The position numbers and the translations under genes were made by a program. This document shows, piece after piece, positions 1 through 6,085 of a stretch of DNA of 13,242 nucleotides (its first letter is position 1; each line of letters opens with the position of its first letter). Origin of the DNA: Limnoraphis robusta CS-951 (GTDB taxonomy: Bacteria > Cyanobacteriota > Cyanobacteriia > Cyanobacteriales > Microcoleaceae); assembly GCF_000972705.2 (NCBI RefSeq), contig NZ_LATL02000049.1, positions 1-13,242 on the forward strand, in the 5' to 3' direction. The notes beneath the pieces are model-generated. The model searched no databases. It had not been told where the DNA came from and worked only from the letters and a program-made list of their open reading frames with translations.

Positions 1-100
1 TGGGGACCCCGCCCCTACAGGATTTTTTATTGATTCTCTGGGGCGGGTTTATTAAGGTTGTTTGTGGGAAATCTAGATGGGTTCGGAACCCGCCCTGTTA
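1..100. repeat. GC-rich REP-like palindromes
   Basis: Two GC-rich inverted repeats are fused here. One has arms GGGCGGGTT at 41-49 and AACCCGCCC at 87-95, a perfect 9-bp stem enclosing 37 bases. A separate CCCCGCCCCTAC at 7-18 reads GTAG followed by a G-rich arm on the minus strand and can also pair with GGGGCGGG at 40-47. The same arms recur at 3687-3746 and in the 90-bp array after 12773, so this is a dispersed family. The stretch lies downstream of the membrane-protein gene (127-975, minus), so its hairpins could also end that transcript. The left edge is cut by the window. Confidence 0.7.
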
Positions 101-126
101 TAGATTTATGCTATAGATTTTAAAAT

Positions 127-975
127 TTAACGGGATTCACCATCTAGGCGATATTCTCGAAAGTTTTCTTGAGTATTGCCATCAATTCTTAATACAGCGA
201 TCGCTTTATTTTGGGGATTTTTAACGACATAATACCAAGTAAACCCTGTGCGATTATTAATCACCTGTAAAAGTTCAGGTTTTCCGGCAAATGCTGCTTG
301 AATGGCTTGTTCATATTCTTTGGCTACAAATGTTCGATCAAAGCCATTATTTTTATTGTAACCTTCCCAAGAATTGTAACTCCAAATTACCGTTTCATCT
401 TGAGTATCCGGCAAATACAACGTCATCTGATTCACAAAAGATAATTTGACAACACTTTGTATCAGTTCATGCAAAGAAAGCGGTACATTATTGCGGGGTG
501 GGGTTGTAATTTGACTAATTTGTTCCACCCATTTATCTTGTAAATTTTGCATTTGTTCAGCCGCAATTTCTTTAAACACTTGAGTGCGATGAACAGTGAT
601 GCGATTATTAACCCAAGAGAGAACACCAATTAAGGCTGAAAAGACTGAAACTAATCCCACCATATACAGGAGATAAGTCGTTTTTGGGGCTTCAGGAACA
701 ACATTAGAACTGTCTAACTCTGGGTTCCGTTTTAGAGAACCAATTGCACTAACAATTTCTTGAATTCCTAATACAAAAGTAATCGCCACCCCAAACACAC
801 TTAAAGCCACACTCGCCCAAAATATTCCGAATAAAACCGCTTCAACTTTCGCACTGAAAATATCCCATTTCAGAATTTCATCAAAAATCCCCAAAACCAC
901 TAATGTCGCACCCAGTAATAAAAGTGCAATAGTGGTTGCAACAGTGAATGATAATAGCTTAATGCGTCGTCTCAT
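127..975 (-). CDS. three-helix membrane protein of unknown function
   Basis: I do not recognise this 282-residue protein. A basic N-terminus (MRRRIK) is followed by three hydrophobic segments at about residues 8-31, 46-71 and 101-121, and then by a soluble C-terminal part of about 160 residues that starts with a possible amphipathic or coiled stretch (about 123-150). The C-terminal part is rich in Trp and Tyr (WSYNSWEGY, WYYVV) and ends in a beta-like segment (AIAVLRIDG). The layout resembles a membrane-anchored sensory or ligand-binding domain without an output domain, but that is inference. I chose the ATG at 975: a TTG one codon earlier (978) is also possible, and GGAG lies nine bases before the ATG. 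A HIP1 octamer lies inside the gene. It stands alone, divergent from the mini-gene at 1090. The ORF is clearly real; the function is unknown. Confidence 0.8.
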   Translation of the reverse strand: MRRRIKLLSFTVATTIALLLLGATLVVLGIFDEILKWDIFSAKVEAVLFGIFWASVALSVFGVAITFVLGIQEIVSAIGSLKRNPELDSSNVVPEAPKTTYLLYMVGLVSVFSALIGVLSWVNNRITVHRTQVFKEIAAEQMQNLQDKWVEQISQITTPPRNNVPLSLHELIQSVVKLSFVNQMTLYLPDTQDETVIWSYNSWEGYNKNNGFDRTFVAKEYEQAIQAAFAGKPELLQVINNRTGFTWYYVVKNPQNKAIAVLRIDGNTQENFREYRLDGESR

Positions 976-1041
976 CAATTAATTCTCCGGCTAAAACGCC
1001 TCTAAAAGAAAGGTTAAGATTTTGGAGACTCATCAAAAAGG

Positions 1042-1067
1042 AATGCTATCTTACATCCTATAGCATT
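1042..1067. promoter_or_regulatory. 8-bp inverted repeat in leader of mini-gene
   Basis: AATGCTAT (1042-1049) and ATAGCATT (1060-1067) are perfect inverted arms separated by ten bases, ending 22 bases before the ATG at 1090. The repeat could be an mRNA leader hairpin for the small gene or a protein-binding operator between two divergent genes. Only the symmetry is seen; the function is inferred. Confidence 0.4.
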
Positions 1068-1089
1068 GTGATTGTAGGTTGAAAAAGCT

Positions 1090-1185
1090 ATGACTGGACA
1101 CGAACTCTTACTGTTAGGATTGCTTCTGTTACCCGGTATGGCATTGTCAATCCTGATTATCGGATCGTTTGCGGCTGGAGGTTAA
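1090..1185 (+). CDS. 31-residue hydrophobic mini-protein
   Basis: A short open frame runs from ATG 1090 to TAA 1183-1185. It encodes 31 residues: a polar start (MTGHE), one continuous hydrophobic segment of about 20 residues rich in Leu and Ile with a central Pro-Gly, and a small-residue tail (FAAGG). It looks like a single-span thylakoid or plasma-membrane mini-protein similar in size to small photosystem, cytochrome b6f or NDH subunits. It does not match PetG, PetL, PetN, PsaM, PsaI or PsbM as I know them. Support for its being real: composition unlike chance DNA, a leader hairpin at 1042-1067 and a terminator-like hairpin 15 bases after the stop. Against: the ribosome-binding site is weak (only a purine stretch, GAAAAAG, before the ATG). 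Function unknown. Confidence 0.5.
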   Translation: MTGHELLLLGLLLLPGMALSILIIGSFAAGG

Positions 1186-1199
1186 TCCCGTGTTGCAGG

Positions 1200-1222
1200 A
1201 GGGAGGCGGGTGTCTCCCTTTT
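1200..1222 (+). terminator. terminator-like hairpin after mini-gene
   Basis: AGGGAG (1200-1205) pairs with CTCCCT (1214-1219) around an eight-base loop, and the stem runs into TTTT (1219-1222). It starts 15 bases after the mini-gene's stop codon. The T run is short, so the call is moderate. It supports the idea that the 31-residue gene is transcribed as its own unit. Confidence 0.5.
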
Positions 1223-1250
1223 AACACTAATTTTGAAGAAGTTTTAACTA

Positions 1251-1560
1251 AAATTGTAGGTTGGGTAGAACGAGAGTGAAACCCAACAAGCTCAAATTGT
1301 AGGTTGGGTAGAACGAGAGTGAAACCCAACAAGCTCAAATTGTAGGTTGGGTAGAACGAGAGTGAAACCCAACAAGCTCAAATTGTAGTGAAACCCAACA
1401 AGCTCAAATTGTAGGTTGGGTAGAACGAGAGTGAAACCCAACAAGCTCAAATTGTAGGTTGGGTAGAACGAGAGTGAAACCCAACAAGCTCAAATTGTAG
1501 TGAAACCCAACAAGCTCAAATTGTAGGTTGGGTAGAACGAGAGTGAAACCCAACAAGCTC
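1251..1560. repeat. 43-bp hairpin repeat, tandem array with shortened units
   Basis: Six full 43-bp units start at 1251, 1294, 1337, 1406, 1449 and 1518. Each contains GTAG, then GTTGGGT, a 14-base loop, and ACCCAAC, a perfect 7-bp stem. Two 26-bp units (1380-1405 and 1492-1517) lack the same 17 bases: the left stem arm and most of the loop, cut directly after GTAG. The order is full-full-full-short-full-full-short-full, so 1294-1405 and 1406-1517 form a 112-bp second-order repeat. The copies look identical, implying recent expansion by recombination or replication slippage. The array is non-coding; short frames through it are repeat artefacts. Confidence 0.9.
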
Positions 1561-2092
1561 AAATTGTAGTTTAATGAAAGTTAAACCCATATATTGCCTT
1601 GGTAATGTTGGGTTTCGTGCCTCAACCCAACCTACTAATGTTGGGTTTCGTGCCTCAACCCAACCTACTAATGTTCGGTTTCGTGTCTCAACTTGGTAAT
1701 GTTGGGTTTCGTGCCTCAACCCAACCTACTAATGTTCTAAAATTGTAGGTTGGGTAGAACGAGAGTGAAACCCAACAAGCTCAAATTGTAGTTTAATGAA
1801 AGTTAAACCCATATATTGCCTTGGTAATGTTGGGTTTCGTGCCTCAACCCAACCTACTAATGTTGGGTTTCGTGCCTCAACCCAACCTACTAATGTTCGG
1901 TTTCGTGTCTCAACTTGGTAATGTTGGGTTTCGTGCCTCAACCCAACCTACTAATGTTCTAAAATTGTAGGTTGGGTAGAACGAGAGTGAAACCCAACAA
2001 GCTCAAATTGTAGTTTAATGAAAGTTAAACCCATATATTGCCTTGGTAATGTTGGGTTTCGTGCCTCAACCCAACCTACTAATGTTCGGTTT
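1518..2092. repeat. 222-bp higher-order repeat built from smaller hairpins
   Basis: A 222-bp compound unit occurs at 1518-1739 and 1740-1961, with a shortened third copy at 1962-2092. Each unit contains one 43-bp repeat, a 43-bp linker and a set of 33-bp repeats in the opposite orientation. The linker itself holds a hairpin (GTTTAA, six bases, TTAAAC). In full units the 33-bp repeats number three good copies (1604, 1637, 1698) plus a 28-bp degenerate copy (1670-1697). The 33-bp repeat has arms GTTGGGTT and AACCCAAC around a nine-base loop; read on the minus strand it also begins GTAG. The third unit keeps one 33-bp copy and then diverges. The structure shows duplication of a whole mosaic block. 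Confidence 0.9.
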
Positions 2093-2100
2093 TGTCGATG

Positions 2101-2279
2101 TTTATGTGATGTATCAAGAATTAGGAGTCAGAACACAGAATTCAGGAGTCAGAATTAATATCAATAATTAAACATTTTTTCTCCTGATTCCCTCCTTGCC
2201 CCATTGGGTTTGAATCCCCAATCTATTTCTCTCCTGACTCTGTGACTCGGTGACTCCTGACTCCTTCTTAAACAGAGAA
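2101..2279. repeat. GGAGTCA-type repeats downstream of hisS
   Basis: Between the hairpin array and the hisS stop lie AGGAGTCAG at 2123 and 2144, and inverted copies in 2231-2265 (CTGACTCCT at 2257). They could fold into a long stem on either strand. Between them is a small stem, ATTGGG (2203-2208) with CCCAAT (2217-2222). Neither stem is followed by a clear T run in the hisS direction, so a terminator role is only possible. The same heptamer is tandem at 7593-7627. No gene is seen here. Confidence 0.6.
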
Positions 2280-3581
2280 CTAAGTTAAACTACTAACAGT
2301 TTTGGAGTGTTTTTGGGATTGAATTTTTGAGCTAATTTCGTCTAATTTCGTGAACAAATCCGATTGGGAAATGGTCTCTTGTTCTCCGGTTTTCAACCAT
2401 TTTAAATTCACGGTTTGATTGGCGGCTTCTCCATCTCCTAAGACTAAACAAGCCACAGCCCCACTGCGATCAGCCCGTTTAAACTGTTTACCAAAGGCAC
2501 TCCCACTCAAATCAACTTCTACACTAAAATTAGCATGGCGTAATTTTTGAGCTAATATTGTGGCTTGATTTTCCGCCAATTCTCCACGAGAAACGATGTA
2601 GAAATCTAGTTCCAACTGCGGTAAATTATGCAGTTTTTGTAACAGCAAAATTAACCGTTCTAAACCCATCGCCCAACCCACCGCCGGAGTTTCCGGGCCA
2701 CCGAGTTCTTGAACCAAACGATCATAACGCCCACCTCCACAAACCGTTGCTTGGGCGCCGAGATCATCAGAGATGATTTCAAAAGCAGTATGAGTGTAAT
2801 AATCTAGCCCTCGAACCAAACGAGGATTAAGCGTATAACGAATCTCTAACTGAGTTAACAATTGCTGTACTTTGTCAAAGTGAGTGCGAGATTTTTCACT
2901 TAAATAATCTAGAATACTCGGTGCATTTTGAGCAATTTCTTGAGTGCGTTTATCTTTGCTATCGAGAATCCTTAAAGGATTACGAGAAAGACGATCTTGA
3001 GAATCGGCATCAAGTTCATCTTTGTATGGTGTCAGATAATCGATTAACGCCTGACGATAATGGCTGCGATCTTGCAAATCTCCGACCGAATTTAAGTCAA
3101 GGTGGAGATTTTTTAAGCCCAATGCTTGTAAAATATCAGTGGCGATCGCAATCACTTCCACATCTGCACGGGGATCATTACTTCCAAGAACCTCTACTCC
3201 CAGTTGATGAAATTGGCGCTGTCGTCCGGCTTGGGGGCGTTCATAGCGAAACATCGGGCCAGTATACCAAAGACGTTGAACACCACCAACATGAAGTTTA
3301 TTTTCAATAAAGCTGCGAACCACTCCAGCAGTTCCTTCTGGACGCAGTGTAATTGAACGATCGCCGCGATCGTTAAAGGTGTACATTTCCTTACCCACCA
3401 CATCCGTCGCTTCCCCGATCCCCCGCTCAAACAAAGTTGTTTGTTCAAAGATGGGGGTACGAATTTCGAGATAGTTAGCTTTGTTTAAGAAATTTCTGGC
3501 AATAGATTCTAGCCATTGCCAGTACCTCACCTCATCGGGCAGAATATCTCGAGTTCCTCGTGTTGCTTGAATTTGTTCCAT
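2280..3581 (-). CDS. hisS: histidine--tRNA ligase
   Basis: Class II aminoacyl-tRNA synthetase that charges tRNA-His with histidine in the cytoplasm. At 433 residues it is the usual bacterial length. Visible signatures: the N-terminal TRGTRDILPDE (7-17); motif 2 with TLRPEGTAG (78-86) and GPMFRYERPQAGRQRQFHQLG (108-128); the HisRS-specific LVRGLDYYTHTAFE (255-268), whose Arg257 is the family's catalytic arginine; and motif 3 in GWAMGLERL (302-310). The anticodon-binding domain follows from about 325. The start 3581 fits because the family begins a few residues before the RGTRD segment. No clear Shine-Dalgarno precedes it; tandem AACTGAT-type repeats reach within a few bases of the ATG. It stands as a single gene. 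Confidence 0.97.
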   Translation of the reverse strand: MEQIQATRGTRDILPDEVRYWQWLESIARNFLNKANYLEIRTPIFEQTTLFERGIGEATDVVGKEMYTFNDRGDRSITLRPEGTAGVVRSFIENKLHVGGVQRLWYTGPMFRYERPQAGRQRQFHQLGVEVLGSNDPRADVEVIAIATDILQALGLKNLHLDLNSVGDLQDRSHYRQALIDYLTPYKDELDADSQDRLSRNPLRILDSKDKRTQEIAQNAPSILDYLSEKSRTHFDKVQQLLTQLEIRYTLNPRLVRGLDYYTHTAFEIISDDLGAQATVCGGGRYDRLVQELGGPETPAVGWAMGLERLILLLQKLHNLPQLELDFYIVSRGELAENQATILAQKLRHANFSVEVDLSGSAFGKQFKRADRSGAVACLVLGDGEAANQTVNLKWLKTGEQETISQSDLFTKLDEISSKIQSQKHSKTVSSLT

Positions 3582-3585
3582 CTTT

Positions 3586-3635
3586 ACAGTTATCAGTTAT
3601 CAGTTTTTTCAGTTATCAGTTTACAGTTATCAGTC
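3586..3635. repeat. tandem AGTTATC repeats in hisS leader
   Basis: Overlapping copies of CAGTTATCAGTT fill the 50 bases immediately upstream of the hisS start, as seen on the plus strand. On the minus strand the hisS leader therefore reads as repeated AACTGATAACTG ending a few bases before the ATG. This is a simple repeat of a kind common in filamentous cyanobacteria. It may occupy the place of a ribosome-binding site. Confidence 0.75.
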
Positions 3636-3686
3636 CTTTTGCATGAGTGTCTGTTCCCTAATATTGCAAAGACTGGTAACTGTGAA

Positions 3687-3746
3687 GGGCGGGTTTATAT
3701 CAGTTATCGGTTAGAGACATCAATCAATTCCGAACCCGCCCCTACA
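3687..3746. repeat. GC-rich REP-like palindrome
   Basis: GGGCGGGTT (3687-3695) and AACCCGCCC (3733-3741) form a perfect 9-bp stem around 37 bases. On the minus strand the element starts with GTAG (3742-3745). The outer arms and the flanking TGTAGGGG and ATAAACCCG match the 90-bp units after 12773, while the interior differs. It sits between hisS and the small gene 3775-4074. Confidence 0.75.
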
Positions 3747-3750
3747 AGAC

Positions 3751-3778
3751 TGTTCCCTGTTCCCTGTTCCCTGTTCAC
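3751..3778. repeat. TGTTCCC heptamer repeat at a stop codon
   Basis: Three perfect TGTTCCC copies (3751, 3758, 3765) and a fourth, TGTTCAC, lie in tandem. The fourth supplies the stop codon of the minus-strand gene ending at 3775 (TCA at 3775-3777, TGA in the coding sense). The repeat therefore abuts or slightly reshapes the 3' end of that gene. Confidence 0.7.
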
Positions 3779-4074
3779 TGTAAAACCTCCCATGCACCAT
3801 AGCGATCGCCATAATACGCTAAAATCTGATCGACCTGTTGACGGATCGCGGTTGTGGCATTTTGAGGAAGTTGTATCCAAATACTTTCCACTTGGCTGCG
3901 TTTGTAGTCAAACGGGGGCGGCTGTGAAGCTTCACCGATACTAGAGGCTGGGTTTAAACCCGTTTGAACCCCCTCAACCTGACGCAAATGAGCCGCAACT
4001 TCTCGGTAGACAGCTAGTGGTAATCGGGGGCATTGGATTTGATAGCGCAGTTGTTCTGAGTTGCTGGTCTGCAT
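3775..4074 (-). CDS. small conserved-looking protein next to pedR
   Basis: A 99-residue soluble protein without signal peptide or membrane segment; I do not recognise a family. It opens with a beta-like stretch (LRYQIQCPRLPLAVYREVAAHL) split here as LRYQIQCPRL and PLAVYREVAAHL, has a flexible Pro-rich middle (about 40-55), and ends in a helix with a Tyr/Trp-rich tail (ILAYYGDRYGAWEVLQ). ATG 4074 is chosen; a TTG one codon earlier is equally open. The gene lies 25 bases after the pedR-like stop codon on the same strand, so the two are probably co-transcribed. A HIP1 octamer lies near its 3' end. Its function may be linked to the redox regulator upstream, but only by position. Confidence 0.7.
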   Translation of the reverse strand: MQTSNSEQLRYQIQCPRLPLAVYREVAAHLRQVEGVQTGLNPASSIGEASQPPPFDYKRSQVESIWIQLPQNATTAIRQQVDQILAYYGDRYGAWEVLQ

Positions 4075-4099
4075 CAACGCTTATCTGAGTTTGAACATT

Positions 4100-4393
4100 T
4101 CACTCAACTGAGGACACCTGCTGTTCAACCGCTTCAGACGGCTGAGGCAGAAGGCAACAGTTGATATTATCCAGACATACTTTACCCCATTGCAGCGCCC
4201 AACGAACGAGGGCTACTCGGTTATCTGTCTCTGTCTTGGTGAGAATATTGCTGATGTGGTTGTCCACAGTCCGTTTACTGATTTCTAGCCGCTCTGCAAT
4301 TTCCTGATTCGTTAACCCACTGGCTACCAGATCAACAACCTGCAATTCCCGCTCTGAAAGGGAAACAGGGCTGTGAGACTTGCTATGCGTCAT
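4100..4393 (-). CDS. pedR: PedR-like LuxR-type redox regulator
   Basis: A 97-residue protein consisting almost entirely of a LuxR/GerE helix-turn-helix (about 11-68: LSERELQVVDLVASGLTNQE, then EIAERLEISKRTVDNHISNI). There is no receiver domain. Stand-alone LuxR proteins of this size in cyanobacteria are typified by PedR (Synechocystis Ssl0564), known to respond to photosynthetic electron transport through a thioredoxin-reducible cysteine. Here the short C-terminal tail holds three cysteines, Cys73, Cys79 and Cys80, in a position that fits that mechanism. AGGA (4401-4404) sits before the ATG. The 150-bp gap to the divergent sugar-kinase gene should hold both promoters. The family is certain; the PedR name rests on length, tail cysteines and host group. 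Confidence 0.85.
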   Translation of the reverse strand: MTHSKSHSPVSLSERELQVVDLVASGLTNQEIAERLEISKRTVDNHISNILTKTETDNRVALVRWALQWGKVCLDNINCCLLPQPSEAVEQQVSSVE

Positions 4394-4543
4394 AACGATT
4401 TCCTATCTCTGCATAATTACCTATTTATAATTCTAAGAGGTGAATTATAAATTAAGAACGAACCGTTAAGTAAGAATTAATTTTTGTTATTTCTCAATCC
4501 CCGATTTTGTCTATCCTATCCTTGTCTCTAAGCACAATTCTCT
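4394..4543. promoter_or_regulatory. divergent promoter region pedR / sugar kinase
   Basis: This 150-bp AT-rich gap separates two divergent genes and must hold both transcription starts. On the minus strand, TATAAA (within AATTATAAATAGG, about 4415-4430) is a plausible -10 element for pedR. For the kinase I see no convincing -35/-10 pair, and no Shine-Dalgarno before its ATG at 4544. No operator-like symmetry stands out. Confidence 0.4.
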
Positions 4544-5524
4544 ATGAATATGATCAATCCTGCTCGTGTTCTTTGCATAGGTGAAATTTTATTTGATTAT
4601 TTAGCTGACCAACCCGGGCGATCGCTTGAACAGGTTGCATCTTGGACGGCTTATCCCGGTGGCGCTCCGGCTAATGTTGCTTCTGGCTTAGTCAAACTCG
4701 GTATTCCTTCGGCTTTGATTAGTGCCGTTGGGATGGATGAACCCGGAAACCGACTTTTGCAGCTTTTGCAGCAAGTGGGCGTTCAAACCTCTGGTATTCA
4801 GCAATATTCTACCGCCCCCACTCGTCAGGTTTTTGTGTTGCGTTCAGACGAGGGTGAACGGGAGTTTGCAGGCTTCGGAGAACGTCAAAGCAACGAGTTC
4901 GCTGATACTCTGCTACAAGCGAGTCAAATCCCCGAAAAACTGTTTCTAGATGCTGATTTTCTGGTGTTAGGAACGTTAGCACTCGCTTATCCTCAATCCC
5001 GTGAGGCGATTATTCATGCTCTAAAAATGGCTGATCGCTATAACCTGAAAATCTTAGTTGATATTAACTGGCGTCCAGTTTTTTGGTCGAATCCTTTAGA
5101 TGCCAGACGGTTTATTCCCGATTTGCTCAAACAGGTTGATTTTGTTAAACTTTCTGCGGAGGAAGCTGAACTCTTTTTTAATACCACTGACCCGATTTCG
5201 ATTCACTCTCAACTGGATTCAATTGAAGGCGTGATGATTACCGATGGTCAAAAGGGTTGCTCCTATTCTCTCGGAGAATTTCAGGGAAAAATTCCGGGGT
5301 TTGCGGTTAATGTTGTGGATACAACGGGGGCTGGAGATGCTTTTGTTGCAGGTTTTATTCATCAGATCTATCAATATGGAATTCGGGGTTTAAATGACCC
5401 CGAAACCATTCAAAAAATGATCATCTACGCGAGTGCTGTTGCGGCTTTAACGGTGACTAAACCGGGTGCATTCACCGCTCAACCGACTGAGGCTGAAGTC
5501 GAGGCTTTCTTGAAATCTTTCTAA
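4544..5524 (+). CDS. PfkB-family sugar kinase, probable fructokinase
   Basis: A ribokinase/PfkB-fold kinase of 326 residues that transfers phosphate from ATP to a sugar, most likely fructose to fructose-6-phosphate. Visible: the N-terminal CIGEILFDYL (11-20); the substrate-side glycine motif YPGGAPANVA (37-46); and the C-terminal signature DTTGAGDAFVAGF (259-271), with Gly262-Ala-Gly-Asp265 forming the anion hole and the catalytic aspartate. The WTAYPGGAPANVA context resembles bacterial fructokinases more than ribokinases or 6-phosphofructokinases, but substrate cannot be fixed by eye. ATG 4544 gives the usual short lead-in; Met3 is an alternative. A HIP1 octamer lies at 4618. It is convergent with gntK, 38 bases apart. 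Confidence 0.9.
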   Translation: MNMINPARVLCIGEILFDYLADQPGRSLEQVASWTAYPGGAPANVASGLVKLGIPSALISAVGMDEPGNRLLQLLQQVGVQTSGIQQYSTAPTRQVFVLRSDEGEREFAGFGERQSNEFADTLLQASQIPEKLFLDADFLVLGTLALAYPQSREAIIHALKMADRYNLKILVDINWRPVFWSNPLDARRFIPDLLKQVDFVKLSAEEAELFFNTTDPISIHSQLDSIEGVMITDGQKGCSYSLGEFQGKIPGFAVNVVDTTGAGDAFVAGFIHQIYQYGIRGLNDPETIQKMIIYASAVAALTVTKPGAFTAQPTEAEVEAFLKSF

Positions 5525-5537
5525 TCCTGATTGTCTC

Positions 5538-5567
5538 TGTAGAGATGTTGTCAGCAATGTCTCTACA
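5538..5567. repeat. GTAG-footed palindrome between convergent genes
   Basis: A 13-bp stem (TGTAGAGATGTTG with CAATGTCTCTACA, two G-T wobbles) closes on a TCAG loop. It lies between the kinase and gntK and contains the gntK stop codon (5563-5565). No T run follows on either strand, so it is not a textbook intrinsic terminator, though its position between convergent ends suggests it may act as one. A close relative lies at 9299-9325, also between convergent genes, so this is a dispersed repeat family. Confidence 0.75.
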
Positions 5568-6048
5568 AAATAAAAGCCTTTCTAATTTTTTCGATAATTT
5601 CTGAGGGAGTTTGGGAAATATCAGCCAAAATGACTCCCTCGGGTTCTTCTAAGTCTTCAAATTGACTTTTCAGTAAGTCCGATTTCATAAAGTGATCTTG
5701 ACGTTGTTTTAATCGGCTTTCAATCAGTTCAAAGGTTCCTTTCAAATAGACTATCTTTATTTGTTCCGGATCTCGCCACAACATTTTGCGATATTTGTCT
5801 TTCAAAGCTGAACAAGTCAAGACTACATTTTGATTTTGTTCTAACCATTGATCAATTGCAGCTTGCATTGTTTCTAACCAAGGCTGACGATCCGCATCAG
5901 TTAACGGAATATTATTCCGCATTTTTTGAATATTTTCATCTGAATGAAATTCATCTGCATCTCTAAACTGAAAATTCAAACTTTTGGCTAATTGTTGACC
6001 AATAGTGGTTTTTCCTGAACCGGAAACGCCCATTACTAGAATAATCAT
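5563..6048 (-). CDS. gntK: gluconokinase
   Basis: Cytoplasmic kinase, 161 residues, expected to convert gluconate and ATP to 6-phosphogluconate, which enters the oxidative pentose phosphate or Entner-Doudoroff route. The P-loop is GVSGSGKTT (7-15, Lys13). It is followed by FRDADEFHSDENIQKMRNNIPLTDADRQPW, seen here as FRDADEFHS and IPLTDADRQPWL, which are typical of GntK-type gluconokinases and separate them from shikimate kinase. LTCSALKDKYR and the late RQDHFMKSDLLKSQF region also fit the family, as does the length. The gene begins 37 bases after the stop of the EEP-fold lipoprotein gene on the same strand, so the two may share a transcript. Its stop codon lies inside the palindrome at 5538-5567. 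Confidence 0.93.
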   Translation of the reverse strand: MIILVMGVSGSGKTTIGQQLAKSLNFQFRDADEFHSDENIQKMRNNIPLTDADRQPWLETMQAAIDQWLEQNQNVVLTCSALKDKYRKMLWRDPEQIKIVYLKGTFELIESRLKQRQDHFMKSDLLKSQFEDLEEPEGVILADISQTPSEIIEKIRKAFIL

Positions 6049-6085
6049 TGTTCACAATCAACGACTCAATCCCTCTGATTATAAA

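Noticed and set aside
1147..1941. Minus-strand frames of 63-70 codons across the hairpin array
   Set aside because: They translate tandem repeats (repeated GWVEARNPTL and STQPTI motifs), duplicate each other exactly, have no ribosome-binding site and overlap the palindromes. They are artefacts of the repeats.
1251..2092. CRISPR array
   Set aside because: Repeats are directly adjacent or separated by other repeats, with no unique spacers and no cas genes. The 90-bp array after 12773 is rejected for the same reason.
2200..2225. tRNA T-arm-like sequence (GGGTTTGAATCCCC)
   Set aside because: There is no acceptor stem, anticodon arm or CCA-side pairing around it; it is just a small inverted repeat.
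2558..3448. Frames of 72-129 codons inside hisS
   Set aside because: They lie in other frames of a clearly real gene and show no family features.
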